NCBI GenBank assembly: GCA_937894825.1
Contig: CALCQT010000522.1
Location: 1-17,487, forward strand
From: an uncultured Anaerolineaceae bacterium
Lineage (GTDB): Bacteria; Chloroflexota; Anaerolineae; Anaerolineales; Anaerolineaceae
Reading direction: 5' to 3'
Length of the DNA: 17,487 bases
Below the pieces are notes generated by a model. It was not told the origin of the DNA, did no database searches, and worked only from the letters and a program-made list of their open reading frames with translations. Shown one piece after another: positions 5,067 through 13,373 of the stretch (its first letter is position 1; every line of letters begins with the position of its first letter). Both the position numbers and the translations under genes were made by a program.

Positions 5067-6620
5067 TTACACCGGCATATTTCCGTGTTTCTTTACTTCC
5101 CGTTCAACTTTCTTAAAGCGAATTCCCGCCAATGCCGCGATAATTTTCCGCCGGGTTTCCCGGGGTTCAATGATGTCGTCAATGTAGCCTAACTCCGCCG
5201 AAAGATAAGGGTTTAAAAATTTTGTCCGGTAGTCTTCAACCAACCGGTCATGTTCCGCTTTCAGGTCCGCTGATTGTTCAATCTGCTTCCGATATAGAAT
5301 TTTTGTGGCGCCCTCAGGCCCCATCACCGCAACTTCAGCGCTCGGCCAGGCAAAAGTGATATCCGTGCCCATCATCTTGCTGCCCAGGACAATGTAGGAT
5401 CCGCCATAGGCTTTGCGAACGATGACAGTAATTTTTGGAACCGTGGATTCTGCGTATGCATAAAGCACTTTCGCGCCGTGCCGGATCACGCCATGATGCT
5501 CCTGGTCCACCCCCGGAAGAAAACCGGGACAATCCACCAGCGTAACCAAGGGAATATTATAACAGTCACAAGTGCGGACAAAGCGGGAAATTTTATCGGA
5601 TGAATCGATATCCATGACACCGGCCATACAGGAGGGTTCCTGCGCCACGATGCCGACGCCTTTTCCATTGAAACGCGCCAGACCGATGATGCAGTTTGGC
5701 GCGAATTCTGCTTGAAATTCAAGAAAGCTGTTCTGATCGACGATTTTTTCAATCACAGCATGCATGGAATAGGGTTCGGACGGATCGCCCGGAACGATGG
5801 TATTCAGACTTTCATCCATCCGGTTCGGGTCATCCGTGGCAGGCAGCACCGCAGCTTTTTCCAGCGCGTGATTGGGGAAGTAAGAAAAGACCTGACGGCA
5901 AAGCGAGAGCACTTCTTCATCCGTGTCACCCGCCAGATGTGCCAAACCGCTGACTTTCAGGTGTGTCTCGCTCCCGCCCAGCGTTTCCGTGTCCACAACC
6001 TCTCCCGTGACAGATTGAACAACGTCCGGACCGGTCAGAAACATAAAGGATTTTTTGCGGGTCATGATGATGAAATCGGTCGCCGCGGGCGAATAGGCCG
6101 CGCCGCCGGCACAGGGCCCCATGATCAGGCTGATCTGCGGTACCAGTCCGGAAAGACGGGTGGTGCGCAGAAAAATTCCGGCGTAACCGGCCAGGCTGGC
6201 AACGCCTTCCTGTATTCTGGCGCCGCCGGAATCGATCAGATGAATGACCGGCGCTTTATTCTCAAAAGCCAGATCCATAATGCGACAGATTCTCCGGCTT
6301 TGGGCCTCGCTCATGGTCCCGCCATGGACGGTAAAGTCCTGCGCGTAGACGTACACAAGGCGCTGGTCAATCGTGCCGAAGCCGGTGATGACGCCGTCGC
6401 CGTGAATGTCTTCTTTCATCTCAAAGCGGGAAAGCGCGAAAGGTTCCAACTCCTGAAAAGAACCGGCATCCAGCAGATGCTCGATCCGTTCTCTGGCCGT
6501 CAGTTTTCCTTTGGCATGATGTTTTTCAATCCGCTCAGCGCCGCCGGCCTGTAGAATTTCTGCTTTACGTTTTCGGAGCTCGGCGATGCGGGGATCAAGA
6601 GGCATTTTTCCCATTCTCAC
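5067..6620 (-). CDS. mmdA: methylmalonyl-CoA decarboxylase carboxyltransferase, alpha subunit
   Basis: 517 aa; MmdA is about 510, while the glutaconyl-CoA enzyme is nearer 590 and OadA is unrelated, so methylmalonyl-CoA is the most likely substrate. It moves CO2 from (S)-methylmalonyl-CoA to biotin, giving propionyl-CoA. Two crotonase-like domains are visible: HAKGKLTARERIEHLLDAGSF, IDSGGARIQEGVASLAGY and GPCAGGAAYSPAATDF in the N-terminal one; DCPGFLPGVDQEHHGVIRHG, AYGGSYIVLGSKMMGTD and FAWPSAEVAVMGPEGA in the C-terminal one. No biotin carboxylase gene is nearby, so this is a decarboxylase pump rather than an ATP-driven carboxylase. First gene of mmdADCB. The start is uncertain: GTG at 6620 (AGGG seven bases upstream), ATG at 6614 or ATG at 6605. 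Confidence 0.92.
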   Translation of the reverse strand: MRMGKMPLDPRIAELRKRKAEILQAGGAERIEKHHAKGKLTARERIEHLLDAGSFQELEPFALSRFEMKEDIHGDGVITGFGTIDQRLVYVYAQDFTVHGGTMSEAQSRRICRIMDLAFENKAPVIHLIDSGGARIQEGVASLAGYAGIFLRTTRLSGLVPQISLIMGPCAGGAAYSPAATDFIIMTRKKSFMFLTGPDVVQSVTGEVVDTETLGGSETHLKVSGLAHLAGDTDEEVLSLCRQVFSYFPNHALEKAAVLPATDDPNRMDESLNTIVPGDPSEPYSMHAVIEKIVDQNSFLEFQAEFAPNCIIGLARFNGKGVGIVAQEPSCMAGVMDIDSSDKISRFVRTCDCYNIPLVTLVDCPGFLPGVDQEHHGVIRHGAKVLYAYAESTVPKITVIVRKAYGGSYIVLGSKMMGTDITFAWPSAEVAVMGPEGATKILYRKQIEQSADLKAEHDRLVEDYRTKFLNPYLSAELGYIDDIIEPRETRRKIIAALAGIRFKKVEREVKKHGNMPV

Positions 6621-6768
6621 AATTCTACCCTAATTCACTGCATTCGGTGAAAAAAAGAACAAAAATTAGCTTGAGAAAACTCTCAAAAAGGGAATATCGC
6701 CCAGGTTTGTCGTCAGAAAGGGAGAAATGTCATTCTGTGTAGGCGTACCCTCGCATAGCATGAGCACC

Positions 6769-6797
6769 ACTATAGACGCTCGTGTGGAATTTGTCGA
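6769..6797 (-). promoter_or_regulatory. promoter of the mmd operon
   Basis: Minus strand TCGACA (6797-6792), 17-bp spacer, TATAGT (6774-6769): five of six matches in each box. Transcription would start near 6762, giving a leader of about 140 nt before mmdA. The leader contains TTGAGAAAACTCTCAA (6671-6686), a perfect 6-bp inverted repeat with 4-nt gap that could be an operator or small hairpin. Nothing else recognisable was seen between mmdA and the regulator gene. Confidence 0.55.
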
Positions 6798-6847
6798 TTT
6801 TTATTTTCTAAATAAGATTTACTTCGGACGTCAAAAGTACGACCGCT

Positions 6848-7768
6848 TTAATATACAAATGAAAGCAGAATATCCTGGGAATAATCACCGAAGGCGGCGC
6901 CAAAAAGATTAAACCCGCCCACAAATTCAGCATCCTCCCGATTGCCGATCCGGATGGTTATGGGATGCTCCGGGTTCAAGGCCAGATGCTCCAAACACAC
7001 CTCAGAGGTCTTTTTTGAATTGATCAACGTTTCGGTTTCAGTGACTTCCACCGTAACAAGTTTGCCATACTGAGAAACACCATTATCCCACCACTGGGGA
7101 TTTAGCTTTCCCCTGCGGCTCCCGAAGTCTCCCGGACTGCGCCATGTGCCGCACTCCTGATCATTAATCCAAATCGTAATATCCGATATCCAATCCTCTT
7201 TATAATTCGGAGCCTCAGAACAAGCCTCAAAGGAGAGTATGAGCCGCCGGGGGACGATATTATGCTGTAATAAGAACGGGAACTTATATTCTACATATCC
7301 GCCAGAGGACCACAATATTTGCGCCAGGATCCTTTCGGGCATAAAAAAGTCACCCGGTCTATCCTCGAACCCGATCAAAGCCTGACTGCTGGCCAAACCG
7401 CAGGTAGGAATAACCTGACAATCCGTATATGCGCCAACGGGCATAGATACAGTCGCAACTTGATTTACATCCGGATCATTCCCGGATAAACGAATGTTCA
7501 CATAATCGTTTTTCCGACTGCATACCTTCATGGATCCTCTGCTCCCGGGCTGCTGCTTGATTTGGATCAGATCTGCCTCTTCCAGAACCCGAATATGCAG
7601 TGCCGCGCTGGAAGCAGGGATATCCATTTTTTGAGCGATTTCTTTAACGTTATAACTGTTGTAATAAAGCAATCTTAAAATACCGATGCGCGTCGCTGAA
7701 GAAAGTGCTTTCCCAACCAAACACAGTTTTACTTCATCATCCGCCATCAATTCCATTTTTTTTGCCAT
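6848..7768 (-). CDS. ArsR-type HTH regulator with long C-terminal beta-rich domain
   Basis: 306 aa. Residues 12-75 form a winged helix-turn-helix of ArsR type: GKALSSATRIGILRLL, then VKEIAQKMDIPASSAALHIRVLEEADLI with the recognition helix at about 51-63. The remaining 220 residues are rich in aromatic residues, beta-like, and end GAAFGDYSQDILLSFVY. Ordinary ArsR proteins are about 100 aa, so this is a fused ligand-sensing part; by context it probably senses a sugar. I recognise similar-sized ArsR-like proteins next to sugar ABC genes but know no characterised member. The gene is divergent from the sugar operon and probably represses it and possibly itself. The start is clear: AAGGA eight bases before the ATG. 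No metal-binding cysteine pair typical of ArsR sensors is seen in the recognition region. Confidence 0.75.
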   Translation of the reverse strand: MAKKMELMADDEVKLCLVGKALSSATRIGILRLLYYNSYNVKEIAQKMDIPASSAALHIRVLEEADLIQIKQQPGSRGSMKVCSRKNDYVNIRLSGNDPDVNQVATVSMPVGAYTDCQVIPTCGLASSQALIGFEDRPGDFFMPERILAQILWSSGGYVEYKFPFLLQHNIVPRRLILSFEACSEAPNYKEDWISDITIWINDQECGTWRSPGDFGSRRGKLNPQWWDNGVSQYGKLVTVEVTETETLINSKKTSEVCLEHLALNPEHPITIRIGNREDAEFVGGFNLFGAAFGDYSQDILLSFVY

Positions 7769-7795
7769 AACGGGGTTCCTTTTTTACAATGCAAA

Positions 7796-7804
7796 ATTAT
7801 ATCA
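7796..7804 (-). promoter_or_regulatory. extended -10 promoter of the regulator gene
   Basis: On the minus strand TGATATAAT (7804-7796) is a perfect extended -10 element. The -35 region is poor. Transcription would begin near 7789, about 20 nt before the regulator ATG. Confidence 0.5.
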
Positions 7805-7864
7805 TCCAGGCGCGGATAAAGTTCCATATTTTTTTTACATGTTCAATGAAAAACAGCCATTAAG

Positions 7865-7879
7865 AACATGAATTATGTT
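7865..7879. promoter_or_regulatory. upstream operator site O1
   Basis: AACAT-GAATT-ATGTT, a perfect 5-bp inverted repeat with a 5-bp spacer, in a longer block AGAACATGAATTATGTTTTA that is nearly repeated at 7968. It lies 51 bp upstream of the -35 box of the sugar operon and about 83 bp upstream of the regulator start. Proposed binding site for the divergently encoded ArsR-type regulator. Confidence 0.5.
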
Positions 7880-7929
7880 TTATTAAATAATAAAAAGGAT
7901 GAATGTCCCTAAAATAGCGAAGAAATTCA

Positions 7930-7958
7930 TTGACATATGCCTTTCTATCAAGTACCAT
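7930..7958 (+). promoter_or_regulatory. promoter of the sugar ABC/GH operon
   Basis: TTGACA (7930-7935, perfect -35), a 17-bp spacer and TACCAT (7953-7958, four of six). Transcription would start near 7965, just before operator O2, giving an 80-nt leader. The leader also holds TTCGGTGACCGAA (7999-8011), a perfect short palindrome. Confidence 0.6.
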
Positions 7959-7969
7959 ATCTCTATTAG

Positions 7970-7984
7970 AACATAATTTATGTT
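7970..7984. promoter_or_regulatory. operator site O2 at the start of transcription
   Basis: AACAT-AATTT-ATGTT, same arms and spacing as O1, within AGAACATAATTTATGTTTTA. It sits a few bases downstream of the predicted start of transcription, where a bound protein would block RNA polymerase. The centres of O1 and O2 are 105 bp apart, ten helical turns, so both face the same side of the DNA. Confidence 0.55.
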
Positions 7985-8043
7985 TTATTAGATTGTGGTT
8001 CGGTGACCGAAAAGGTCCCCAAAAAATCAAGAAGGAGATAAAA

Positions 8044-9378
8044 ATGAAAAAGAAGGTTTTAGTTTTAGTGTTGTGTTTGGTTCTGACACTTGGTGCTGTG
8101 AATTTCACAAGCTACGGAGCTCAAAACTCCTCGGATGAGAATGTGAAAATTACCTTCATGGGCTGGGGCACGGATGCGGAAATTGCCACCTATCGGGCAA
8201 TGATTGACCAGTTCGAGGTTGCATATCCCAACGTTACCGTAGACTATATTACGGTAGCGGACAATGAGTTCGACACCAAACTGCAGACCATGATCGGGGC
8301 GGGAGAAAGCCCGGACGTGTTCTACTGCTCCATTGATAATATGATGAAGTATGCTGCCACCGGCAACCTTTATGATCTGACAACTTTTGTCGAGAATAAT
8401 GAAATTTTCGATCCCAATAATATTTGGGAAGCATTGATTAACCGTTACCGTTATGACGGAGAAAACCAGGGTGCCGGCAGCATTTACGCACTGCCGAAAG
8501 ACGTCAGTGTATTCCCGATCGTTTATAACGTCGATCTTTTCAAAGCCGCCGGTATCACACCTCCTACCAAAGAGGAACCCTGGGATTGGAATGACTATCT
8601 CGCGACAGCGGAAAAACTGACCAGCGGGTCCGGCAACGATAAAATTTATGGATCAGGGGCTTATTCGTTGGAATCCGCCATCTGGTCCAATGGTGCGGAG
8701 TGGGTGGATCAGGAAACGCTTACTACGGTAAAAATCGATGACCTCGCCTTTATTGAAGCGCTGCAGTGGGCAGCGGATCTCAGCCTCGTCCACGGCGTCG
8801 CACCAACCACTACTGAAACGCAAGCGCTCAATGATTATGACCGCTTTAAACAGGGCAAAGTCGCCATGATCGGTACCGGTACCTGGTCACTTGGTGACCT
8901 CTGGGCGAATACCGATTTCGAATGGGATGTAATGAACTGGCCGGTCAGCCCGAACACCGGTAAGAGCGAAATCTGGTTCGGCAGCGCGGGATTAGCGGTT
9001 TCTTCTGTTACAAAGCATCCGGAAGCCGCCGCCAATCTGGCCGCCTATCTGGCCTTCAACGAAGAAGCACAGCGGACCGCTTATACCAATGGCCAGGCGA
9101 TCCCAACGCTCAAGGATATGGCAAAAGGTGAATATCAGGAATTCGAAAAAGCGCCTGCCAGCAAGGATGTTCTGATTGACATTCTGGAGAATCATGCGCG
9201 GTTAGCGACACAATCACGGACATTCAATCAGGAATGGTTTGCTGAATTCAATTCCAACACGGCAGCGGTTTTCAATGGTGAAATGACAGCAGAGGAATAC
9301 TGCACCTCGATTAAACCTGCTGTGCAGCAATTATTGGACGACAGCATTGAGCAGAAAAAAGAATATTCCGCTCAATAA
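8044..9378 (+). CDS. sugar ABC transporter solute-binding protein
   Basis: 444 aa, family 1 (MalE/UgpB-like) size. It captures an oligosaccharide outside the membrane and delivers it to the two permeases encoded next. MKKKVLVLVLCLVLTLGAV is a signal peptide; there is no lipobox cysteine after it, so it looks like a secreted or signal-anchored protein rather than a lipoprotein, unusual for a Gram-positive-type cell. Mature features: VKITFMGWGTDAEI, the PDVFYCSIDNMMKYAATGNLYDL hinge region, the WDWNDYLATAEKLT block and the KHPEAAANLAAYLAF block, typical of the family. The start at 8044 is set by AAGGAG six bases upstream and the signal peptide; the frame is open to 7930 but that part crosses the promoter. 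Trp- and Asn-rich binding part suggests a carbohydrate; the exact sugar cannot be read. Confidence 0.9.
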   Translation: MKKKVLVLVLCLVLTLGAVNFTSYGAQNSSDENVKITFMGWGTDAEIATYRAMIDQFEVAYPNVTVDYITVADNEFDTKLQTMIGAGESPDVFYCSIDNMMKYAATGNLYDLTTFVENNEIFDPNNIWEALINRYRYDGENQGAGSIYALPKDVSVFPIVYNVDLFKAAGITPPTKEEPWDWNDYLATAEKLTSGSGNDKIYGSGAYSLESAIWSNGAEWVDQETLTTVKIDDLAFIEALQWAADLSLVHGVAPTTTETQALNDYDRFKQGKVAMIGTGTWSLGDLWANTDFEWDVMNWPVSPNTGKSEIWFGSAGLAVSSVTKHPEAAANLAAYLAFNEEAQRTAYTNGQAIPTLKDMAKGEYQEFEKAPASKDVLIDILENHARLATQSRTFNQEWFAEFNSNTAAVFNGEMTAEEYCTSIKPAVQQLLDDSIEQKKEYSAQ

Positions 9379-9412
9379 AATCCAAAACCGGTAGAATTTT
9401 TGCAGGTACCAG

Positions 9413-9442
9413 ATATCGGCAAGTGGCAGCACTTGCCGATAT
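9413..9442 (+). terminator. intercistronic hairpin between binding protein and permease genes
   Basis: ATATCGGCAAGTG (9413-9425) pairs exactly with CACTTGCCGATAT (9430-9442) around GCAG. No proper T-run follows, so it is more likely a partial terminator or mRNA stabiliser than a full stop. Such hairpins after binding-protein genes commonly give more binding protein than permease. Confidence 0.65.
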
Positions 9443-9487
9443 TTGAACAGTCAAAAGAAGCTCAATTTTTGAAGCGAAAGGAAAATC

Positions 9488-10387
9488 ATGAGAGAACGTA
9501 AAAATAATCTGAAGCGGAGCGAAAGTATTGCGGGACTACTTTTCGTAACACCCTCCATTTTATACTTTCTTGTATTTTTCCTGTTGCCAATCGCAATTTG
9601 CATTTACGCCAGCTTTACCAACTGGAACATTCTGTCTCCCAACCGAATGTTTGTTGGCCTGCGAAACTTCACCAAACTGTTTGCGGACCCAAAGTTTTGG
9701 AAGGCGCTTGAAAACACCCTTTTCATGCTCATACCAGTCCCGATTTATATTATTTTTGCGCTGCTCTTCGGATATGCCTGCCATAAAAATATCCTGGGCC
9801 AAAAAGTTTTCCGAGCCGTCTATTATTTACCATTTATCTCTTCGGTTGTGTCACTCACGCTGATTTGGAAGTGGTTGTTTAATGCCGAATACGGGCTGGT
9901 AAACATTTTTCTCAAAGGGGTGGGCGTTGAAAATCCGCCCAATTGGCTGGGAGATCCATTCTGGACAAAATGGATGATTGTCCTGATGATTTCCTGGAAA
10001 ATGATTGGAATTATATCCATTTACTATATTGCAGCGCTGAAAGCTGTCCCCAGGACGATTTATGAAGCCGCCGATATCGACGGAGCGTCGTCACTGCAGC
10101 AGTTTTTCAGCATCACCTTGCCATTGATCACACCGACGACATTTTATTTGCTGATCGTTGGCCTGATCGGGTCCCTTCAAACTTTCGTTGAGATACAAAT
10201 GTTCGCTCCCGATGGAGGAAGGGGATACGGGGTGGCAACCATCGTCTTCTATATCTGGCAAAAAGCATTTTCCAGCAGCCAGATGGGGTATGCATCTGCA
10301 ACCGCAGTCGTCTTCGGACTATTTATATTCGCATTAACTGCGATCCAATTTATTATCTCGCGCAAATGGGTCTATGGAGGGGAGTAA
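9488..10387 (+). CDS. sugar ABC transporter permease, MalF/UgpA type
   Basis: 299 aa with six predicted membrane helices, first at about 14-38 (GLLFVTPSILYFLVFFLLPI). The cytoplasmic EAA loop, which docks to the ATPase, is EAADIDGASSLQQFFSITLPLI (about 193-214). The MalF-type opening RSESIAGLLFVTP and NFTKLFADPKFWKALENT block identify the subfamily of carbohydrate uptake transporters (CUT1). AAGGA stands seven bases before the ATG. It works with the next permease; no ATPase gene is found in the window. Confidence 0.93.
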   Translation: MRERKNNLKRSESIAGLLFVTPSILYFLVFFLLPIAICIYASFTNWNILSPNRMFVGLRNFTKLFADPKFWKALENTLFMLIPVPIYIIFALLFGYACHKNILGQKVFRAVYYLPFISSVVSLTLIWKWLFNAEYGLVNIFLKGVGVENPPNWLGDPFWTKWMIVLMISWKMIGIISIYYIAALKAVPRTIYEAADIDGASSLQQFFSITLPLITPTTFYLLIVGLIGSLQTFVEIQMFAPDGGRGYGVATIVFYIWQKAFSSSQMGYASATAVVFGLFIFALTAIQFIISRKWVYGGE

Positions 10388-10391
10388 TTTC

Positions 10392-11228
10392 ATGAAATGG
10401 AAAACCAGTCCTCGACGGGTCATCATTTTTATTATCATCCTGGTTGGCGCAGGTTCAATGATCCTTCCATTCCTTTGGATGCTCAGCACTTCACTTAAAG
10501 AAGCCAACCTCGTTTATACCATTCCACCGCAATGGATCCCGAAGCCGGTGAACTGGCAGAACTACAAAGATGTGTGGACAGCATCCAATCTGCTCACCGG
10601 GATCAAAAACAGCAGCATTATCACAATTTTTGTTTTGCTGTTCAGCACGTTTACTTCGAGCATGGCGGCATTTGCTTTCTCCAAACTCACGTTTCCGTTC
10701 AAAAACGTTATATTTATCATGCTGCTTTCCACCATGATGGTGCCTCTGGTCGTCTTGCTGGTTCCGCAATTTGTAATTTATTCGAAAATTAAGTGGATCG
10801 ATACCTTGCTCCCGATGATCGTACCGGCGTCACTATGTAACATCAATGTCATTTTTTTCCTGCGCCAATATATCAACGGGCTCCCCAAAGAGTTGCTGGA
10901 TGCGGCCAAGATCGACGGCTGCGGGTACTTTGGAGCCTACTGGCGCATCTTCCTGCCGCTCTGCAAACCGGCCATCGTCGCCAATATAATTATGCTCTTT
11001 ATGACTACCTGGAACGATTATTTTGCTCCGTTGGTGTTCACCCATAGCGAATCCAAACAAACTGTCCAGGTGGCCATCGCTATGCTCAACTCGCATTTTA
11101 TTCAGCAAACCAATATTCCGCTGATGATGGCCGCTGCACTTATCGCGGAATTGCCCGTGCTGATTTTGTTTGTCCTTGCTCAGAAACATTTCACCGAATC
11201 CTTTGCGATGACCGGAATCAAAGGATAA
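10392..11228 (+). CDS. sugar ABC transporter permease, MalG/UgpE type
   Basis: 278 aa from the ATG at 10392; GGGGAG seven bases upstream supports this start over the in-frame ATG at 10374 that overlaps the previous gene. Six membrane helices are predicted. Typical MalG features: LPFLWMLSTSLKEANLVYTIPPQWIPKPVNWQNYK after helix 1 and the EAA loop ELLDAAKIDGCGYFGAYWRIFLPLCKPAI. The end HFTESFAMTGIKG is typical of CUT1 second permeases. It is 4 nt from the first permease and 2 nt from the GH43 gene, so the genes are one transcript. Confidence 0.93.
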   Translation: MKWKTSPRRVIIFIIILVGAGSMILPFLWMLSTSLKEANLVYTIPPQWIPKPVNWQNYKDVWTASNLLTGIKNSSIITIFVLLFSTFTSSMAAFAFSKLTFPFKNVIFIMLLSTMMVPLVVLLVPQFVIYSKIKWIDTLLPMIVPASLCNINVIFFLRQYINGLPKELLDAAKIDGCGYFGAYWRIFLPLCKPAIVANIIMLFMTTWNDYFAPLVFTHSESKQTVQVAIAMLNSHFIQQTNIPLMMAAALIAELPVLILFVLAQKHFTESFAMTGIKG

Positions 11229-11230
11229 TC

Positions 11231-13321
11231 ATGAATTTCTATTGCAATCCTCTCAAAAAAAGTGAAGATATTCCCGACCCGTTTATTCTGCGGCACAACG
11301 GAAGATATTATCTGTATTATACAAACCCGGATATCCTTTGTTGGAGCTCATCGAACCTGGTGGACTGGGTTTGTGAAGGGCCGGCCATTTCAGAGGACAC
11401 CTTTCCCGGTCTGGTTCCTTTCGCACCGGAAGTCGTATATTGGAACGGCGCATTTTATATGTACACTTCTCCGCACGGGCGGGGACATTATGTGTTGAAA
11501 AGCGGAAGCCCGACAGGTCCGTTCCGTCCAGTTACGGATAATATCGGCCACAACATTGATGGTTCGGTTTTTATTGACGATGATGGTAAGTGGTATTTTT
11601 ATTGGGCTGACGGCAGCGGGATTTTGGGCTGCGAAATGAAATCGCCCACAGCGTTTGGTGAACCGGTTCATACCGGCATTTTCATGGACGGCTGGACCGA
11701 AGGCCCGACCGTTGTTAAAGAAAATGGACGGTATTACCTGACTTACACCGGTAATCACTACCTTTCGAAGGGGTATCGCATCAATGCCGCTATCAGCGAC
11801 CATCCGCTGACCGGATACGTGGATTGTCCGGAAAATCCGGTTGTTGTTCACACAAAAGATCTTTTCGTTGGCTTAGGGCACAGTTCCATTGTCTGGGGCC
11901 CGGACATGCTGACACGTTATATGGTTTACCACAACCTGAATCCGGATAAAACGCGCAATCTGAACATCGACGCCATGATTCTGGATGAAAGCCTGCGCGT
12001 CTTGGGGCCTGCCAATTTTCCGCAGCCGCTTCCCCAAATGCCGGATTTCTCGGACGACATGGTTTCGGAGGAAAGTGAAAAGAAGTGGCAGATCCTTCAG
12101 GGCGTCGGCACTATTCACGATGGATTTCTTGTATCCTCAGAGGCTTGGCGCTGTCTTTGTGTGCAACTGTTACAAAGTCCTTCCGGGGTCATTGAATTCA
12201 ACCTGTATACCAAAGAAGGCGAAGGAAATTACGGCATTGAAGCAGGCGCCTGTCGGATTGTCCTGAATACGTCTTCCAACCGCGTTCAGCTTCAGGATTC
12301 AGCAGGGCGTTTGCTCCATGAGCACGAAATTCCATACCCTTATGCACACCGCGCACTGCATGCTTTGCAGATCCGCTATAACAGGAACAAGGCAGGATTT
12401 TATATCGACGGAAGAAAAATCGCGGAATATGACATCCTGATTCGTGCCGGGGGGCAAATCGGTTATTTTTCCGAAGGCCCAAAAATCGCAATGGGTTATA
12501 CAGCGTTCCGTAGCGGGGATCTGAAAACCGCCGCGGCGGCGCTGTTTATCCCGGCGCCCTGCACAATTCCGTTGAGCGGAAAACAGGATGAGCAATTACG
12601 ATTGAATACTCCGGAAGGCGGAGAATACTATTTTGCCGTCAACTACAGCAAAACAGGTATTTCTCAGGCAATCCATTCCATCATATTGGATGGCAATCGG
12701 ATCCAACTGACGCCCGTCGCAGCCAGCAGCGATGTCGCGCTCTATACGGTCGCGCTGCCACAGGGATTACATGAAATCTCACTTGATTTCGATCAAGCGG
12801 TATCACGCCCGACGATGCTGTCCATTCAATTGCGAGAGAAAGAAGCGCCCGTCTCGGAAAAAATAAGCCACTTTGGCCCTTATGACAAGCAATGCTTTGG
12901 AGAAATGGATCCGCCTTATTTTGAAGCAGCCCTGGATCTTGAAGCGGCCCCGATAGATGAAAATGCCTCTGCCGGTATACTGCTGCGAGCCAGCCAGTTG
13001 GCCGATGGCGGAGAAGGAGACTACAAGCAACTCGGGATTAATTTCTTCATCGGGTATTGCGTTTCCATAGAAAGGGATCGCGTGATCCTCACGAAGCACC
13101 GATACAATGAAAAATTGTTATTAAGCAAAGAAATTTTCCCTAAAAATGACGGTATCCGTCAGTTGCGTGTTCAGGTAGCGGTGAACGATATCCGTATCTA
13201 TGCCGGAAATAGCCCGGAACCGCTGTTGGAATATCATGATCCATCCCCCATTCTGTTTGGAAAAAGCGGCGTACGGGTAAAGGGGTATCAAGTGACCGAG
13301 GCAAAATTTGCCAAATTTTAA
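11231..13321 (+). CDS. GH43-family glycosidase with C-terminal beta-sandwich domains
   Basis: 696 aa, no signal peptide, so it acts in the cytoplasm on imported oligosaccharides. Residues 1-280 are the five-bladed propeller: D16 (IPDPFILRH, base), D110 (HNIDGSVFIDDDGKWYFYW, pKa modulator) and E157 (GWTEGPTVVKENGRYYLTYTG, acid) match the GH43 catalytic triad. Known activities are beta-xylosidase, alpha-arabinofuranosidase and related; the exact one cannot be read. Residues of about 290-420 (YGIEAGACRIVLNTSS, FYIDGRKIAEYDI) look like a concanavalin-type sandwich. Two further beta-rich parts follow (about 440-525 and 545-696, AGILLRASQLADGGEGDYKQLG). Three accessory domains on a cytoplasmic enzyme are more than usual. 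AAGGA before the ATG overlaps the permease stop; the gap is 2 nt. Confidence 0.85.
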   Translation: MNFYCNPLKKSEDIPDPFILRHNGRYYLYYTNPDILCWSSSNLVDWVCEGPAISEDTFPGLVPFAPEVVYWNGAFYMYTSPHGRGHYVLKSGSPTGPFRPVTDNIGHNIDGSVFIDDDGKWYFYWADGSGILGCEMKSPTAFGEPVHTGIFMDGWTEGPTVVKENGRYYLTYTGNHYLSKGYRINAAISDHPLTGYVDCPENPVVVHTKDLFVGLGHSSIVWGPDMLTRYMVYHNLNPDKTRNLNIDAMILDESLRVLGPANFPQPLPQMPDFSDDMVSEESEKKWQILQGVGTIHDGFLVSSEAWRCLCVQLLQSPSGVIEFNLYTKEGEGNYGIEAGACRIVLNTSSNRVQLQDSAGRLLHEHEIPYPYAHRALHALQIRYNRNKAGFYIDGRKIAEYDILIRAGGQIGYFSEGPKIAMGYTAFRSGDLKTAAAALFIPAPCTIPLSGKQDEQLRLNTPEGGEYYFAVNYSKTGISQAIHSIILDGNRIQLTPVAASSDVALYTVALPQGLHEISLDFDQAVSRPTMLSIQLREKEAPVSEKISHFGPYDKQCFGEMDPPYFEAALDLEAAPIDENASAGILLRASQLADGGEGDYKQLGINFFIGYCVSIERDRVILTKHRYNEKLLLSKEIFPKNDGIRQLRVQVAVNDIRIYAGNSPEPLLEYHDPSPILFGKSGVRVKGYQVTEAKFAKF

Positions 13322-13373
13322 TCCACAAAGGGAAATCAGGCGTGAAAATAAATCAACAATTTTGGAGAACCGA

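Noticed and set aside
5712..6554. Plus-strand ORF of 280 codons
   Set aside because: Antisense shadow of mmdA, whose carboxyltransferase motifs are unmistakable.
7930..8043. 38-codon N-terminal extension of the binding protein
   Set aside because: It would begin inside the promoter and cross the operator; the signal peptide and ribosome site place the start at 8044.
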